The notes under the pieces are model-generated. The model ran no database searches, was not told where the DNA came from, and was given only the letters and a program-made list of their open reading frames with translations. From NCBI GenBank assembly GCA_023374025.1, contig SIJG01000003.1, positions 558,001 to 622,000 on the forward strand: DNA of 64,000 bases, in the 5' to 3' direction. This document shows, one piece after another, positions 23,701 through 35,219 of the stretch (position 1 is the stretch's first letter; every line of letters begins with the position of its first letter). The DNA is from Heterodera schachtii (Eukaryota; Nematoda; Chromadorea; Rhabditida; Heteroderidae). The position numbers were made by a program, and so were the translations under genes.

Positions 23701-26700
23701 GACGAGGAAGAGGAGAAAAAGAGAAAGGAGGAAGAGGAGGAAAAGAAGAAAAAGGAGGAGGAAAAGAAGAAAAGGGGGGAGGAGGAGAAAAAGCGGACAA
23801 TGGACGCTGAAAAGAGCGAATTAAACGGTAAATAGGAGAAGGCAAAAAAACACCTTTATGTTCCATCGACACAGAAAATAGAGTTCTCCCCACCCTAGGG
23901 GATGGCTATAGAAATTTTAAAAAATATAGCGAGGAACACCCTTGTCGAGGAATAAATGTTCAAAAAAACAATTATTAATTTTACTAAAACAAAAAAGTGC
24001 AGAAACATATTTAAAGACCCTCATATGACTCGAAGTTCTCATAATTCAACAGCAATGACCAGGGCTGCAAAAAATATGCAAAAGCATATTTTTTTCCTGG
24101 CTTCTCCATGCTCTAAATAGTAGGAAAAACACTTTATTTTTTGTGTTTGCTTATAAAAATCAGGACTTTTATTTGCATATTTATGCGTATATTTTGGCCA
24201 CTTTTCGTGCATATTTTTTGCAGCCCTGGCAATGACACTCGCAATTAACCCATGGGTCGGGGAGGAACCAAAGTTCAAAATGAATTAATTGACTTTGGGA
24301 ATAATTGGTCTTTTCGACTATTTAAATTTAAAAACGTTATGCCAATTTTTAAGTATTCGCTGCCAGAATTTTTTTCAAAAAAGTTACTGTTTTGGAGACT
24401 ACCTTTGTAACATTTAGAAAAACTTATCACCTTCCCCGAATAATTTTAAACCAAATAAGAAAAATATTAACATACCAAAGTGTAATTTAGAAACAGTCCC
24501 AATCGAAAGTACCGCCAATTTGACTACGATGGAACAAACGGTCCCTAAAGTAAAGGAAGTGAAACCGAGGAGGTCGCTGTTGGCCCAGGCATCCCAACAA
24601 CGGCCTCCGTTGCCACGCGCATCTGCGCAAAGTTCGGCCAGTGCCCCTACGCAGGGTGATGCGTTTTTCCGAGTTTACTCTACGTTAAATGTTTTCAATG
24701 TCGCTTTTCAGTTGCTCTCCCACGGAGCCATTCTCGCTCCCGAATCACTCCGTCTGCTCGTCCGGTGCTCAGTTCTCGCGAAAACACTTCCATTGCACTG
24801 AAAGGCACCGCACCAATGTCTGGCATGACCCGTCGTTCAATGACTACGAAAAGTCAGTCGGTCGAACACGTCGCAGTCGCACAAAAACATTTGTCCGGCA
24901 TTGGCCGAAACATCGCAAACGGAAGGACGAAAGAGTCGAAAAGTGCGAATGCATCCGACAGACAGCGAAAGGAAGTCGAAGACGAACTGAACAGGACGAA
25001 GCAAATGCTGAAACAGACCACAAAAACATTGGATGTGTTCGCTGTGGTGGCATCACATTTTGACAGAAAAGTGAGAGGGGGGGGGGGGGGTTATTAGTGA
25101 TTTGAAACCAAATTAATTAGATTTATTAATTTTAGTTGGACAATGCCAACACCGAATCGGCTGTTCTGATGGCTCAAAAGGGCGACGAGGCGGCGCAACA
25201 CCAAAGGGCCATCGCCGAGCGTAAGTCATCCACTCCTTCGCATTTGCGGTGTTTCGCCTGTTTTTGTGTGGGGTTCTTTCTTTGTTTCGACTCCCCCGAG
25301 CGGTGGTCCATCCGTCGCCCCTCCGTCCGCCCATTTTATTTCATTTGACTGCACAATGCCTTTCCCATCGTTTGATGCTTATCTCCCCCTCATTACCATT
25401 CACTTCAATTCATTTGGGCGGTTCTCCCCTTCCATTGGTCATCGGCTTCGACTCCCTCTTTCCCCCCCCCCCCATTTCCTTTTGCGTTTATTTTCTCTCA
25501 AATGCTTTTCCATTGCGATCAAATTGCTTTCTCTTTTCCCTTTTGATAAAGCATTGAATAACACAACATTTATTGAGGCTTATGTCGCCCATCAACAGTT
25601 TTTTCTTTTCAAATTTCAATGCAAAAGAATGTCCCAAAGTTTCTCCGTCCTCCGATGGCCCAAATTGGGTTGGCTCCCTTCTCTTCTGCACTCACCCTCA
25701 ATCTGTCTACACTTTATTCCTTATCAGTACCTTTTTGGCCATAATCGTTTGTTTTGCAGTGGACTGCAACTGGAAGAAGCGACTTCAACGAGCAAAGGAG
25801 GACCATCGAGTGGAAGTCCGTAAAAGGGGAGAAATGGGGAAAAGAGGGCGATTTAACCACCGAAAAAGACCCAATGAATATTGGACATTTCATGATTTTT
25901 TACAGATTGATGAGTTACGAGCAAAAATTTCTTCTGAACAAGCGGAAAACATTGCGAAAATTCAACTACAGCATCAAAAAACCGTGAACGAATTGGAAAA
26001 ACATGCACAGAAACTCGGCAAAAAACTGGCGGAACACGAAGAAAAACACCGAAGGGAATTGGCCGAGTCGGCGAGTCAATCGACCAATGTGAACATTAAT
26101 TACCATTTACATAATATACCTCTATTATCATTGTATACGATAACTTTTTTTAATTCAGAGACTTCACAAAGAATTGGAGAGTCGGAATTACGAATTGCAA
26201 ATGAAGAGCGAAGAAATGTTCAAATTGAGACAGGCAAATCGCGAATTGCAATTCGAAGTGGACAAATTGCCCGAAAAAGAGGCACAAATAGTCAAATTGG
26301 AAGCACGAATTGGCGACTTGCGAGACGAAGTGAACAAATTGAGACAGTTGCAAAAGTGAGAGAGAAAAGGAAAAGGCAAATTTGGAGAGGGAGAAGAGAA
26401 AAAGAGAGAAACGGAAAAAACGAACAAAAATTGGAAAAATGAGCGAAAAAAGGGAAATAAACGAAAAATGATTAAGGAAATTGATTGTCCAGCTCGAGGG
26501 ATACCAACACGAGCTCAACAACATCCGAGTCAAGGCTGACGCCGTGGTTAAAGAGAAGGAAGTGTTGGAGTATCAGCTGAACGGACAGAACGGAGGGGAA
26601 GCAAATGGCGGGTGAGTGAATTGCGGAAAGAAAAAACAAACCCATCGAAACAATTTGCGAATGAGTTCAATAAATCACTTTGTTTCCAGGACCCCCCGGA

Positions 26701-27188
26701 CGAGAAAAAGCTTTGCCGTGCCTTCAGTGAGTGCGTCCACTCCGCCGAATCGAACACCCGAAACGCAGCGAAAGCGGACCAGTCACTTGAGCATGTCCTG
26801 TCATTCAAATGGGAAAGCGAATACGCCACGCTTCGGTCAGTTTCGTTTGGAATTTGCACCAAATTTATTTAGACGATAAAGATATGTCGCGTTCGATGGA
26901 TTCTTCGATGATTGGCCAATCTCTGATCGCCTGTTACATCCAAGAAGGACGAAGCAAACCGCAGAATACGCCGACTAAAATTTACACCCCGAGGGACGTC
27001 ACGGAAAGTCAGTCCAACATGAATTAATATATCGCTAATTTATTTATTATATATTCTTCACTCGTTCAGTTCCCTGCGATTCGTCCTCAAATGGCAGACG
27101 TGTGGTTAACTTTGACTCAACGCGAGAGGACAACGAAGAACCCAACAGAGCAGTGGACAGTGAAGAAAAGTGTGACCCCTCCCCTTGA
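20718..27188 (+). CDS. CAP-Gly and coiled-coil protein (CLIP-like)
   Basis: Large predicted microtubule plus-end protein of about 1124 residues in sixteen exons whose phases all agree. Exon 2-3 encode one CAP-Gly domain: GQRVLVNGHFGGVLRYLG, GLYCGVELDQRVGKNDGTYGG, VVYFECPPGHGIFAPSHKV, with the GKNDG signature that binds EEY/F tails. A Ser/Pro-rich linker (21317-21514) follows, then an acidic and Gln/Asn-rich exon (22472-23362), then a Lys/Glu-rich exon (23485-23827) that should form a single stable alpha-helix. Coiled-coil exons run from 24712 to 26611 (LDNANTESAVLMAQKG, IDELRAKISSEQAENIAK, LRQANRELQFEVDKLPEKE), then a Ser/Thr-rich tail (MSRSMDSSMIGQSLIAC). It resembles CLIP-170/CLIP-1 in layout, but one CAP-Gly and the weak tail mean another CAP-Gly protein is possible. 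The start (MEMMNKS...) is plausible, not proven. Confidence 0.8.
21515..22471 (+). other. Homopolymer-rich intron of CAP-Gly gene
   Basis: This 957-nt intron has several G or C runs of 9-13 (near 21696, 21879, 21991, 22042, 22287, 22363 and 22374). Open frames here on both strands are low complexity and are not genes. Confidence 0.6.
24052..24236. mobile_element. Non-autonomous hAT element (MITE) with 8-bp target duplication
   Basis: The element spans 24060-24228 (169 bp). It starts CAGGGCTGCAAA... and ends with the exact reverse complement; the terminal inverted repeats are 21 bp and perfect. It is flanked on both sides by GCAATGAC (24052-24059 and 24229-24236), an 8-bp direct repeat. CAGGG termini plus 8-bp duplications are the hallmark of the hAT superfamily. 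There is no coding capacity, so it would need a transposase from elsewhere. It sits inside the 663-nt intron 23828-24490 of the CAP-Gly gene. Confidence 0.88.
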
Positions 27189-27473
27189 CTTTTTAATTAT
27201 TAATTGCTTTGCGTATGCTTATTCCCACCTACCACCTTTACTTATGCTATTTCTACCTTTATTATTATTACTCGACTCTGATCTCGGCCGCATTTTGCGC
27301 TTATGCCTTCCTCATCAATCCTTAGATTATTATTATTATCACTTTTATTGTTAGAGTCTAGAGCATTTTCGCTCCATTGACCATTGCCGTTTAAGGAATG
27401 TTACGCATGGATAAACATTTCCGATGGATTGGAAAGAGTCAATAAATATTACATATATTATATGAATTGGTAA

Positions 27474-30400
27474 TTATGAGGAGACTACGTTTGAGAATGT
27501 TCCCGATGGCGGACGAAAGGGAGGGGGCAAAAAGCCTAATTGGAAAGGACTGAACGAATAGAAGGGTTTGCCGATGTTCTTTCTGCAGTTCTCGCGACGG
27601 ACTCCGTTCTTCCGAAGGCATTCAATCATTTCGGACATCTGAAAAATGGGAGGGATTCCATTGGATTATGCCAAATACGGACGGCTTCCTCCTCCCCTCA
27701 CCTGTTGGTTCGATACCCCGCAACTCTCCTTCAGAATTCGGCCTTCGTCAAGTGTAACTCCCATCGACGTGCGATCTTTCCCACTTTTACAGCAAATGAT
27801 TGGCACTCCGCCCGAGGCGCTGTTCAGTGCCATCACTTGCGTAAAAATGGCCCAATTCTTCTTTGAAGGACATGAAGAGACCTATTTAAAAGGGCACTTT
27901 TCCTTACCCTTCCTCACTTCTTTCCTCGCCCTCCCACCGTTTGCTGCAGTTCCATAAGCAATTGCTCTATCAGTCCGGCATTTTCGATTGTCCGATGTTC
28001 GGCTTCTGCTGAAGTCAACGTAAGGCAATGTTCAACCGTGTGCCGAAGTGCGGTTCTGTTGATTTCTTCTTCGAGACTTATGTCGCCGATGGACGCCGCC
28101 AGCGAAGCTAAAAATGAAGCAAAAAAGGACGTGAAAGAAAGAATGCCAATCTCTTCCGTTGATTTACCCTCGTGGTTAATTCCAATGTTCCAAAAGATGA
28201 CTTTTGGTCGAAACCATTGCTCGTTTTTCATTCTCTCTGGCAATTTTTCGATTTCCGTCGGATGGATGGGAATTGAAACTTTCAAAACGGTGCGAAAGCC
28301 TTCGATTTGAGGAAAGCAATTTTGAGAAATCTGTGCGAATTGTTTATTCAAAATTAAGTTTAAATATTATTCACCGAGGAACTGATTTTGACGAAACGAA
28401 ATGAAACGGCATTTGCAAATTGGTGCCAACTTTCAAAAGAATCTTCAAGCTGAAACAAAAGTTCAAAAACAAATAATAAGCGAATGGATTATCAATTCAC
28501 CATCCCATTTTCGTCTCCGTAACAACTGAGGAAGGAAAACAATGTGACCAAAGGGGGCGAATGTTGCCACAATGTTTCGGTGTCAATCGTCACGTCGTAC
28601 AGAGCGGTGAGAAGTGCGGTAATTGCCAAAGTGACAGTCTGTCCAATTAAAGACAATGGCCGAATTTATATGCGTTTGCTGGCCCATTAATCGTTTATGG
28701 TTTTGTCGGTTTACCAATGAAAGCAACGCGTCGCTTCTCAGTTGTAAGTGGAAAAATGTTTGGCAATCGCTCGATTTGCGCAGACTTTGGACGAGCGCAA
28801 GGAATTGGCCGGAGGAGAGAGAGCAGGTCAAATTGTGGAGGGCGTCCAGCGTCAAGTGAACGGCGGCACGGGCACTCTGTTCGCACTCGGCCAAATTCTG
28901 CGAGCGGTCGTTGGCCGTCGCAATTCGTTCGACGGCGACCATTTTGGAGCTGAGCGACTCGAACTGCGCGTTGAGGTTGTCCATCTGATTGCGCAACGAA
29001 TCCTTTGGGACGGAGTCGGCTCCTTTGTGCTGTAATTGGGCGAGTCCGCCCTCACAGAGAGAGTCGACCAAATTGAAAATGTTGGGGAAGGCATTGACGA
29101 AATCGATGATTTGTTCATGCATCTTAAAAATATGAAAATGTAAAATGATTGTCTATTGTTGGAATGCTATAATCACCTGCTGAATTTCCTCAAATATTCC
29201 ATTGCCAATTTCGTCCGTTTTTCCGTCCTCCGAAATGCGCCATTTAATGTCAATGTTTCTGCTTAATTCGCCAATTTTTCGTTTCATCGCCAACAAAATT
29301 TGTCGTCGCGAGTAAAATAAATTTTCATTTGAATGGTCCAAAGCGATTGATCCCAAAGCGGTTGAAAATTTACTTCTTTAATGGATGAAAGTAATTTTTT
29401 TTTAAGTGAATTAAATTGAACCGACCGAATTCTGAAAAGTCCGCCGGATGAAAAGCGCAAAGGCAAAGCGGCAATTGCGCCGATGGTGAGAAAAGCAGCG
29501 GAGGGACGGTCATCGATAAGAAAAGTCTGCACGTGGAGATTGGTGGGCACGAACAGAAAGGAGACACGGTATTTTTCACAGGATGGCCAAAAATGGAAAC
29601 TTTTGACTTTATAGAAATTTTTGCGAAAATTCTGAGGGAAATTCTGTCGAAATCGGACCGACAACCGCTAAAATTTGAAATGTGACGACGAAAACACCTG
29701 AAGGAAGGACCCGCGTAAGAGCCGAGAAATTCGTTCGCTTGAGTGCAAATCTTAAAGAAAGCACACCATACGGAAAAGCAGGCGAAGAACGGAGGACTCA
29801 CCTCAATGTTCGAGTTGAGATGACGAATTGCGTTGTGCAAAGTCTCCAAAATGACGGCATTCTTTACGCCCCAAAGTTTGTCCAATAATTCGTCACGTAA
29901 TTCCGTTGCCCATTTATGCGAAAGTCGAAGGATTTCTCGCGGCACGACCATAGACAATTTGCTCTCGTACATCACTTCTTGGCATTTGATTTGACGAGAG
30001 GGAAAATTGTGAGACTGAAACAAAAAGGGGAATTCAAAGATGTTTTAAAAAAAGCCACCTGAGACAAAGAAAAGAATTGTTCACGACTGAAAGGGGCGGT
30101 GAGAAAGTAGGCGAAATTGTTGACCATTTGTTGACTTAGAGACGAAGCGGGCAAAGGCTGAGTGAAGCGATTGTAAAGGACCTATTTCAAGGGACATTGG
30201 CATAATAAAGGGCGAATGTGTTCATTAAACCTGGTCGTATTCGGCTTGGACTATACGATGAGAGCAAGTCATTAGCTGAATTTACAAATTCTTCAACAAA
30301 AACTTAACAATGATGAAAATGACCTTAACTACCCACGGGTCGCATTGTTTCTCCGATTGAAATTCCAAGTGCAATTCTTTGTTGCTTTGCCGAAAGGTCA

Positions 30401-30691
30401 AAGAACTTTTGTTTTGCTCCGAACGTTGGACATTTATTTTTTCGCATACAATCAGAAAAGGTTCAGAAGCAAAATCCAATGGCTTAAACCCGAGCAGATT
30501 CCCTCGCAATTTGACCTGAATTAATTTTAAAAAAATAAATACAATTAAAAATAGGCATTAATTTTAATCACTTGGCAAAGTTTGGAATGCAAATGTTCGC
30601 TTGTAACTTTCACTTTTTCACTGCTGCAATCCAATTTTGTCGAATCTTTGTAAAGCCATTTTATTATGTCTCCGGCATTATCTTCTTCCAT
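27474..30691 (-). CDS. inpp-4: Inositol polyphosphate 4-phosphatase (INPP4)
   Basis: Dual-specificity-type lipid phosphatase that removes the 4-phosphate of PtdIns(3,4)P2. The start (30691, MEEDNAGDIIKWLYKD) is followed by a basic/hydrophobic N-terminal region that may be a C2-like domain. Then come FVPTNLHVQTFLIDD and GAIAALPLRFSSGGLF, LTALYDVTIDTETLWQ, EDSFESWHQFANAVSFRFVK, KVIFWNIGINHE (human: VLFNVGINE), and SGGVPIICCKSGKDRTSMG. The last contains the Cx5R active site CKSGKDR. The C-terminus RRENCRKNIGKPFYSFSP...LGFLPPPFRPPSGTFSNV matches the family end. The gene has about a dozen exons on the minus strand. It stands head to head with the synaptojanin gene. Confidence 0.9.
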
Positions 30692-30829
30692 GCTAACATA
30701 GATTTTTTACAAAATAAAAAACCTTAAAAATTAATTTATTTAAATTTTCAATGAAAATTAGGAATTTTTTTCTCTTCCATATTATTTTTTTAATTTAGCA
30801 TTTTTAGTTGCCCGAGCATTTTTGCCTGC
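30692..30829. promoter_or_regulatory. 138-bp bidirectional promoter region, INPP4 / synaptojanin
   Basis: Only 138 nt separate the two divergent start codons, so both genes must be driven from this AT-rich stretch or from inside one another. AG dinucleotides after T-rich runs near 30797 and 30807 could be splice or trans-splice acceptors for synaptojanin. Confidence 0.5.
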
Positions 30830-33800
30830 ATGTCCTTGCGCAATGTTCGAATATATCGGAAAATTCTCGGAAATGGCACATCCAGCACTTTGGTGGATTC
30901 TTCCGCCAATGAGGACTTTTTGCTGCTGCAATGTGGTGGCATGTTAACCATCGGCAAAGATGTGGGCAACTCGCTTAAACAGCAATACACCAAAGTCTCA
31001 GATGGATACGCACTTTTGGGCATCCACAAAATATCCAAAGGCATTTAATTTCTGATGATAGTTGCCCAATCAGACAAACACTTAAAAGAACGCTGTTTAG
31101 ATGAACATTTTCTGGTTGTGGTGAAGTCCGTTTTGTCGGTTGGCCAACTCTTCAATTGCGATTTGGTTTGACAGTAATTCGCCTTTCGTTCGACACCTAA
31201 TTATTTTTAAACAGCACAAAATAACCAATGTCCAATTTGTTTCTCTGAATGTTTTGTCGAACACCGAACAAATTGACGCAAGAATTGTGGAGGCATGGAA
31301 TACAAAAGCAACATTTTCTGACCTCATTTATTCTCAGATGCAAAAATTTCTTTCGGCAGGGATTTTTTACTTTGCTGGCTCAAACAAAGGGAGTAATTAC
31401 GACCTGACGCATTCACTTCAACGCAAGCAAACAATTGGCGAATTTGGACAGTCCGATTTCCGCTTTTATTGGTATTTTTTAATTTTATTTTTGTATAAAT
31501 TCTTACCTTATAGGAATCGGACTCTTTCTTTTCCGTTTGAACGTTTTGGAGTGCCCATCGACGATTGGCTGGTCAAATGCATTTGTGGGTCGGTGCTTGT
31601 TCGGACTATTTACGTGGGTCATCGGACCGCAAAAGTTGCTTTGATCTCCCGACTTAGCTGTGACTACGTCGGCACCCGTTTCAACGTTCGAGGAATAAAC
31701 GTGAGTTTATCAATTATTACATGCTTCAGTTTTATAATTGCTTTCACTATTATTTTTAGGATGACGGAAATGTGGCAAATTTTGTTGAAACGGAACAGGT
31801 CTTTGCGAACTGAAGAGAATCGCATTTGAAATAAAAAATGTTTAGCTTTTAACGTTCGAAGAAAAAGATTGTTCGTATGTCCAAGTTCGGGGCTCAGTGC
31901 CACTTTTTTGGGAACAGCCCGGCATCAATGTTGGCTCTCACACAATTAAATTGAAACCGTTGGAATTTTCAATGTTTGCAATGGAAAGGCATGGCATAAA
32001 TAATTCAACGAACCAAAAACAATCCAATTGTTTTAGGCATTATTCATTTTTGAAACAATTTTACGGGGATTTATTGAGTGTTAATTTGCTCGGTTCAAAA
32101 AAGGGCGAACGGAGTCTGTCAACGGCATTTCAGGCACTTTTATTCTTTTTAATTCATAAAATGAAATTGCATTTTCAGACAGCAATAAATTTGTCAAAAT
32201 TACATTCGGATGTTCGATTCGTTTCATTTGATTACCACGCGGAGGTGAAACAGTCCAAAGAAAATGCGAAGCGATTGATCAGCGAAATTGACTCATTTAT
32301 TGACCATTGCAGTTTCTTCTTTTCTCATGGGTAAGACATTTCTCTAATTATATTTTGGTTCGTTTTTCCTTTTGTTTTCAGCTCTTTTCAGAAGGGTGTC
32401 ATCCGTACGAATTGTTTGGACTGTCTCGACCGGACCAACTGCGTCCAAACTGTTCTTTTTTTGTTGATTTAATTCGTTAATTATTTGTTTTATGACCAAT
32501 TAAGTTGATTGGGATGAGGGCATTGCTTGCTCAGCTGAACATTTTGGGCGTTGAGCAATTCAAGGCGAACATTGTCCTCCGATTTGAGGAGGTCGTCAGA
32601 GATTTGTGGCAAAAAAATGGGGACAATTGCAGCGTTATTTATGCCGGGACGGGCGCATTGGAGGGAAAGTCGAAGGTTGTTTTGTTGTTATTTGGTCAAA
32701 ATGAACCAATCAAATCATTTGATTTTGTCATTGAAACAGCTGAAAGATGCCAGCCGTTCCTTCGTCCGAACCATTCAAAACAATTTAATGGACACTTCCA
32801 AACAGGAGTCCATCGACCTTCTGCTTTTGGGCTGCCTTTTTGGCGACGACAAATTCGACAAATTGTCCAACCTTTTGCCTCCTTATCTGATGAAATGTCA
32901 GTCCATTCCGCATTTGTTAATTAATTATCTCTTTTTCAGCTTCTTCTTACTTTTTCGGTCAGTTTTTAAAGAAACTAATACTACGGTAATTTGGTGAGGA
33001 CCATTACTGTAATTGAATCATTATAAATTTCATGTTCTAAATTATGGTTAAGAATGTCCGAGCATCGAAAGTTTTGTTGAGCAGGAGAAGGAAATGTGCA
33101 GGAGTAAATCACTGCGAGTGTTTGTTGGCACTTGGAATGTCAACGGAGGCAAAAACATTTACAACGTGGCCTTTAAGGAGAACCATTCGTTGGACCTTTG
33201 GCTTTACCCATTGGCATTGCGTAAGCATCAAATGGACGACCCATTAACAATGCCAATTTTAGTCGATGCCGACGCGCTCAATTTCGATTTAATTGCCGTG
33301 GGATTTGAAGAAATCGTCGACCTTAATGCCAGTAATTTGGTGAAGGCAAGGCAAGTTGCACCGCACCATTCCAACGAAATGGCCTACCACCATCCAATTC
33401 ATTTATTCACTTTAGTACGACCAATCAACGCATTTGGCGAGACGGACTCAAAAGAGTCATCGACAGGTTCCAATCGACACATTTCAGTGCGGAGAATGAT
33501 AAATTCGTTGTATTGGCCTGCGAACAATTGGTACATTTCCCATCGTTTTTTGCCACTTTCACTTTTTGTGTGCCTTTTTTGGTGGGCGTTTGTTTGGTGC
33601 TGTTCATTCGTGCGTCTTTGCTCGGCTCTGTCCGCGATCTCGCAATTGGCGACGTCAAAACGGGGATGGGCGGTGCAACGGGAAACAAAGGATCGGTTGC
33701 CGTTCGAATGACGTCGATTTTTGAGATTTAAATTTAAAAAAATATGAGATTTTATAGTTTCAACAGCACTTCAATTTGTTTTGTTTGCTCTCATTTTGCT

Positions 33801-35219
33801 GCCGGACAGAACGAAGTGATCGCACGCAATTCCGATTACCAAACCGCACTGAAAAAGATACGATTTCCGATGGTTCGTTCTCACAAATTACTTAATTAAT
33901 GGTTATTATTTTGCTAGGGTCGGACAATTATGAGCCACGACATTGTGTTTTGGTTGGGCGACTTCAATTATCGCATTTCCTTGCCGGGTTTTTTAATGGC
34001 GAGTTGTTTCTATTATTTTCGAAAATTAGGCGACGATGTGAAAAATGCGATACAATCGAACACTTTTGCAATTTTGTCCGGATTTGATCAACTTACCCAG
34101 CAGAAGGAAGCGGGGAATGTTCGTCTGAAACATCGCCGAAATCTCTCAATTTTCAATTTTCAGATATTTGCCCAATTCAGCGAAGGACCTCTCCATTTTG
34201 CGCCGACTTATAAATATGACACTTTCAGCGATGATTACGACACTTCCGACAAGTGCAGGCGAGCGATCACACATCAAAATGCCAAACTGATTTAATTTTT
34301 TAGGTCCCCCGCGTGGACCGACCGAATTTTGTGGATGGACTCTAACAACCTTGTCCAGCTGATTTAGTAGTTTAAAATCTTATTTTCGAATCCTTTATTC
34401 TTCTTTAGCTATGGACGTTCCGAACTTAAAACCTCCGACCATCGGCCCGTATTTGCCATTTTTGAATTGAATTCGCTCAAATTTGAATTGCCAAAGGCTG
34501 AGCCGTTGCTTAAGGACACGATTATGTGAGTTTGTTTGGGTTTGGCATCACTTATTGCGTTTGTTTTGCATTGTTTGCTTTCCTTTTGCCAGTTCTTTGG
34601 GTCCGCCTGACTCCACTATAATTTGCTCAGTGTCCGGCCATTCGAATGCTTTTCCTCAACACCTTTGTAACGCGATATTCTCCAAAATTTACGAATTAGG
34701 CATTACTATTCTTGTGTCTAAGTGGGTGATTAGTAAATTAATTAATTGTCCCTTTGTCTGTGCACTTTCCTTCGCTTTTAGGCTGGAAGGTCCTTTTCTG
34801 CACGTTCAGTTGGCCAATGGAATGGATGCGTTAATGGCGTTGAGTATGGACGGAGTCGAGCTGGGCAACAATGACCTTCGACTGGCAGTGACTTTGGCCT
34901 TTTCCGGCCAATGGCCAGATTCGCTGGTGGCTAATTTCGAAAAGTATCTGCGCATCGCCCGTGCCGAATTCGTACAGAGTCGGGAGGAAAAACCCGTAGA
35001 ATGGGCAGCACTCAACCTCAACATGGCCGAAGGTGAACTGTACAATTATAAAATACCACCTCATTTTCCAAACAAAATTGGAGTAAGTTTAGCACTTATG
35101 ACCCATGCTCGTTCATAAATTTTGGTTTTACATTGCTTTTTGTTCAGAATCGGATGAAGAAGGAGATGAACAGCCGAACGGCATTGGTTGTTCGTCTGTT
35201 CAGGACGATTTCGCATTAA
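30830..35219 (+). CDS. unc-26: Synaptojanin (Sac1 and inositol 5-phosphatase domains)
   Basis: Two-domain phosphoinositide phosphatase that uncoats endocytic vesicles. The Sac1 domain has [41 protein letters not shown] and the active site [12 protein letters not shown] (about 32404-32440). The 5-phosphatase domain has [94 protein letters not shown] and [14 protein letters not shown], all catalytic motifs intact. An RRM-like segment follows ([21 protein letters not shown]). The second exon starts after a GC donor at 31041. The last exon read in phase gives a stop at 35219 without a long proline-rich tail; an acceptor 13 nt or more downstream would give a different acidic end at 35248. Confidence 0.92.

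Noticed and set aside
23450..23893. 147-residue minus-strand frame rich in Ser, Pro and Phe
   Set aside because: It is the reverse complement of the Lys/Glu repeat exon; such strings always read as Ser/Phe/Pro on the other strand.
26356..26492. Phase conflict between two coiled-coil exons of the CAP-Gly gene
   Set aside because: Using the acceptor ATTAAG at 26476 instead of the one at 26492 removes the conflict and keeps a coiled-coil heptad pattern.
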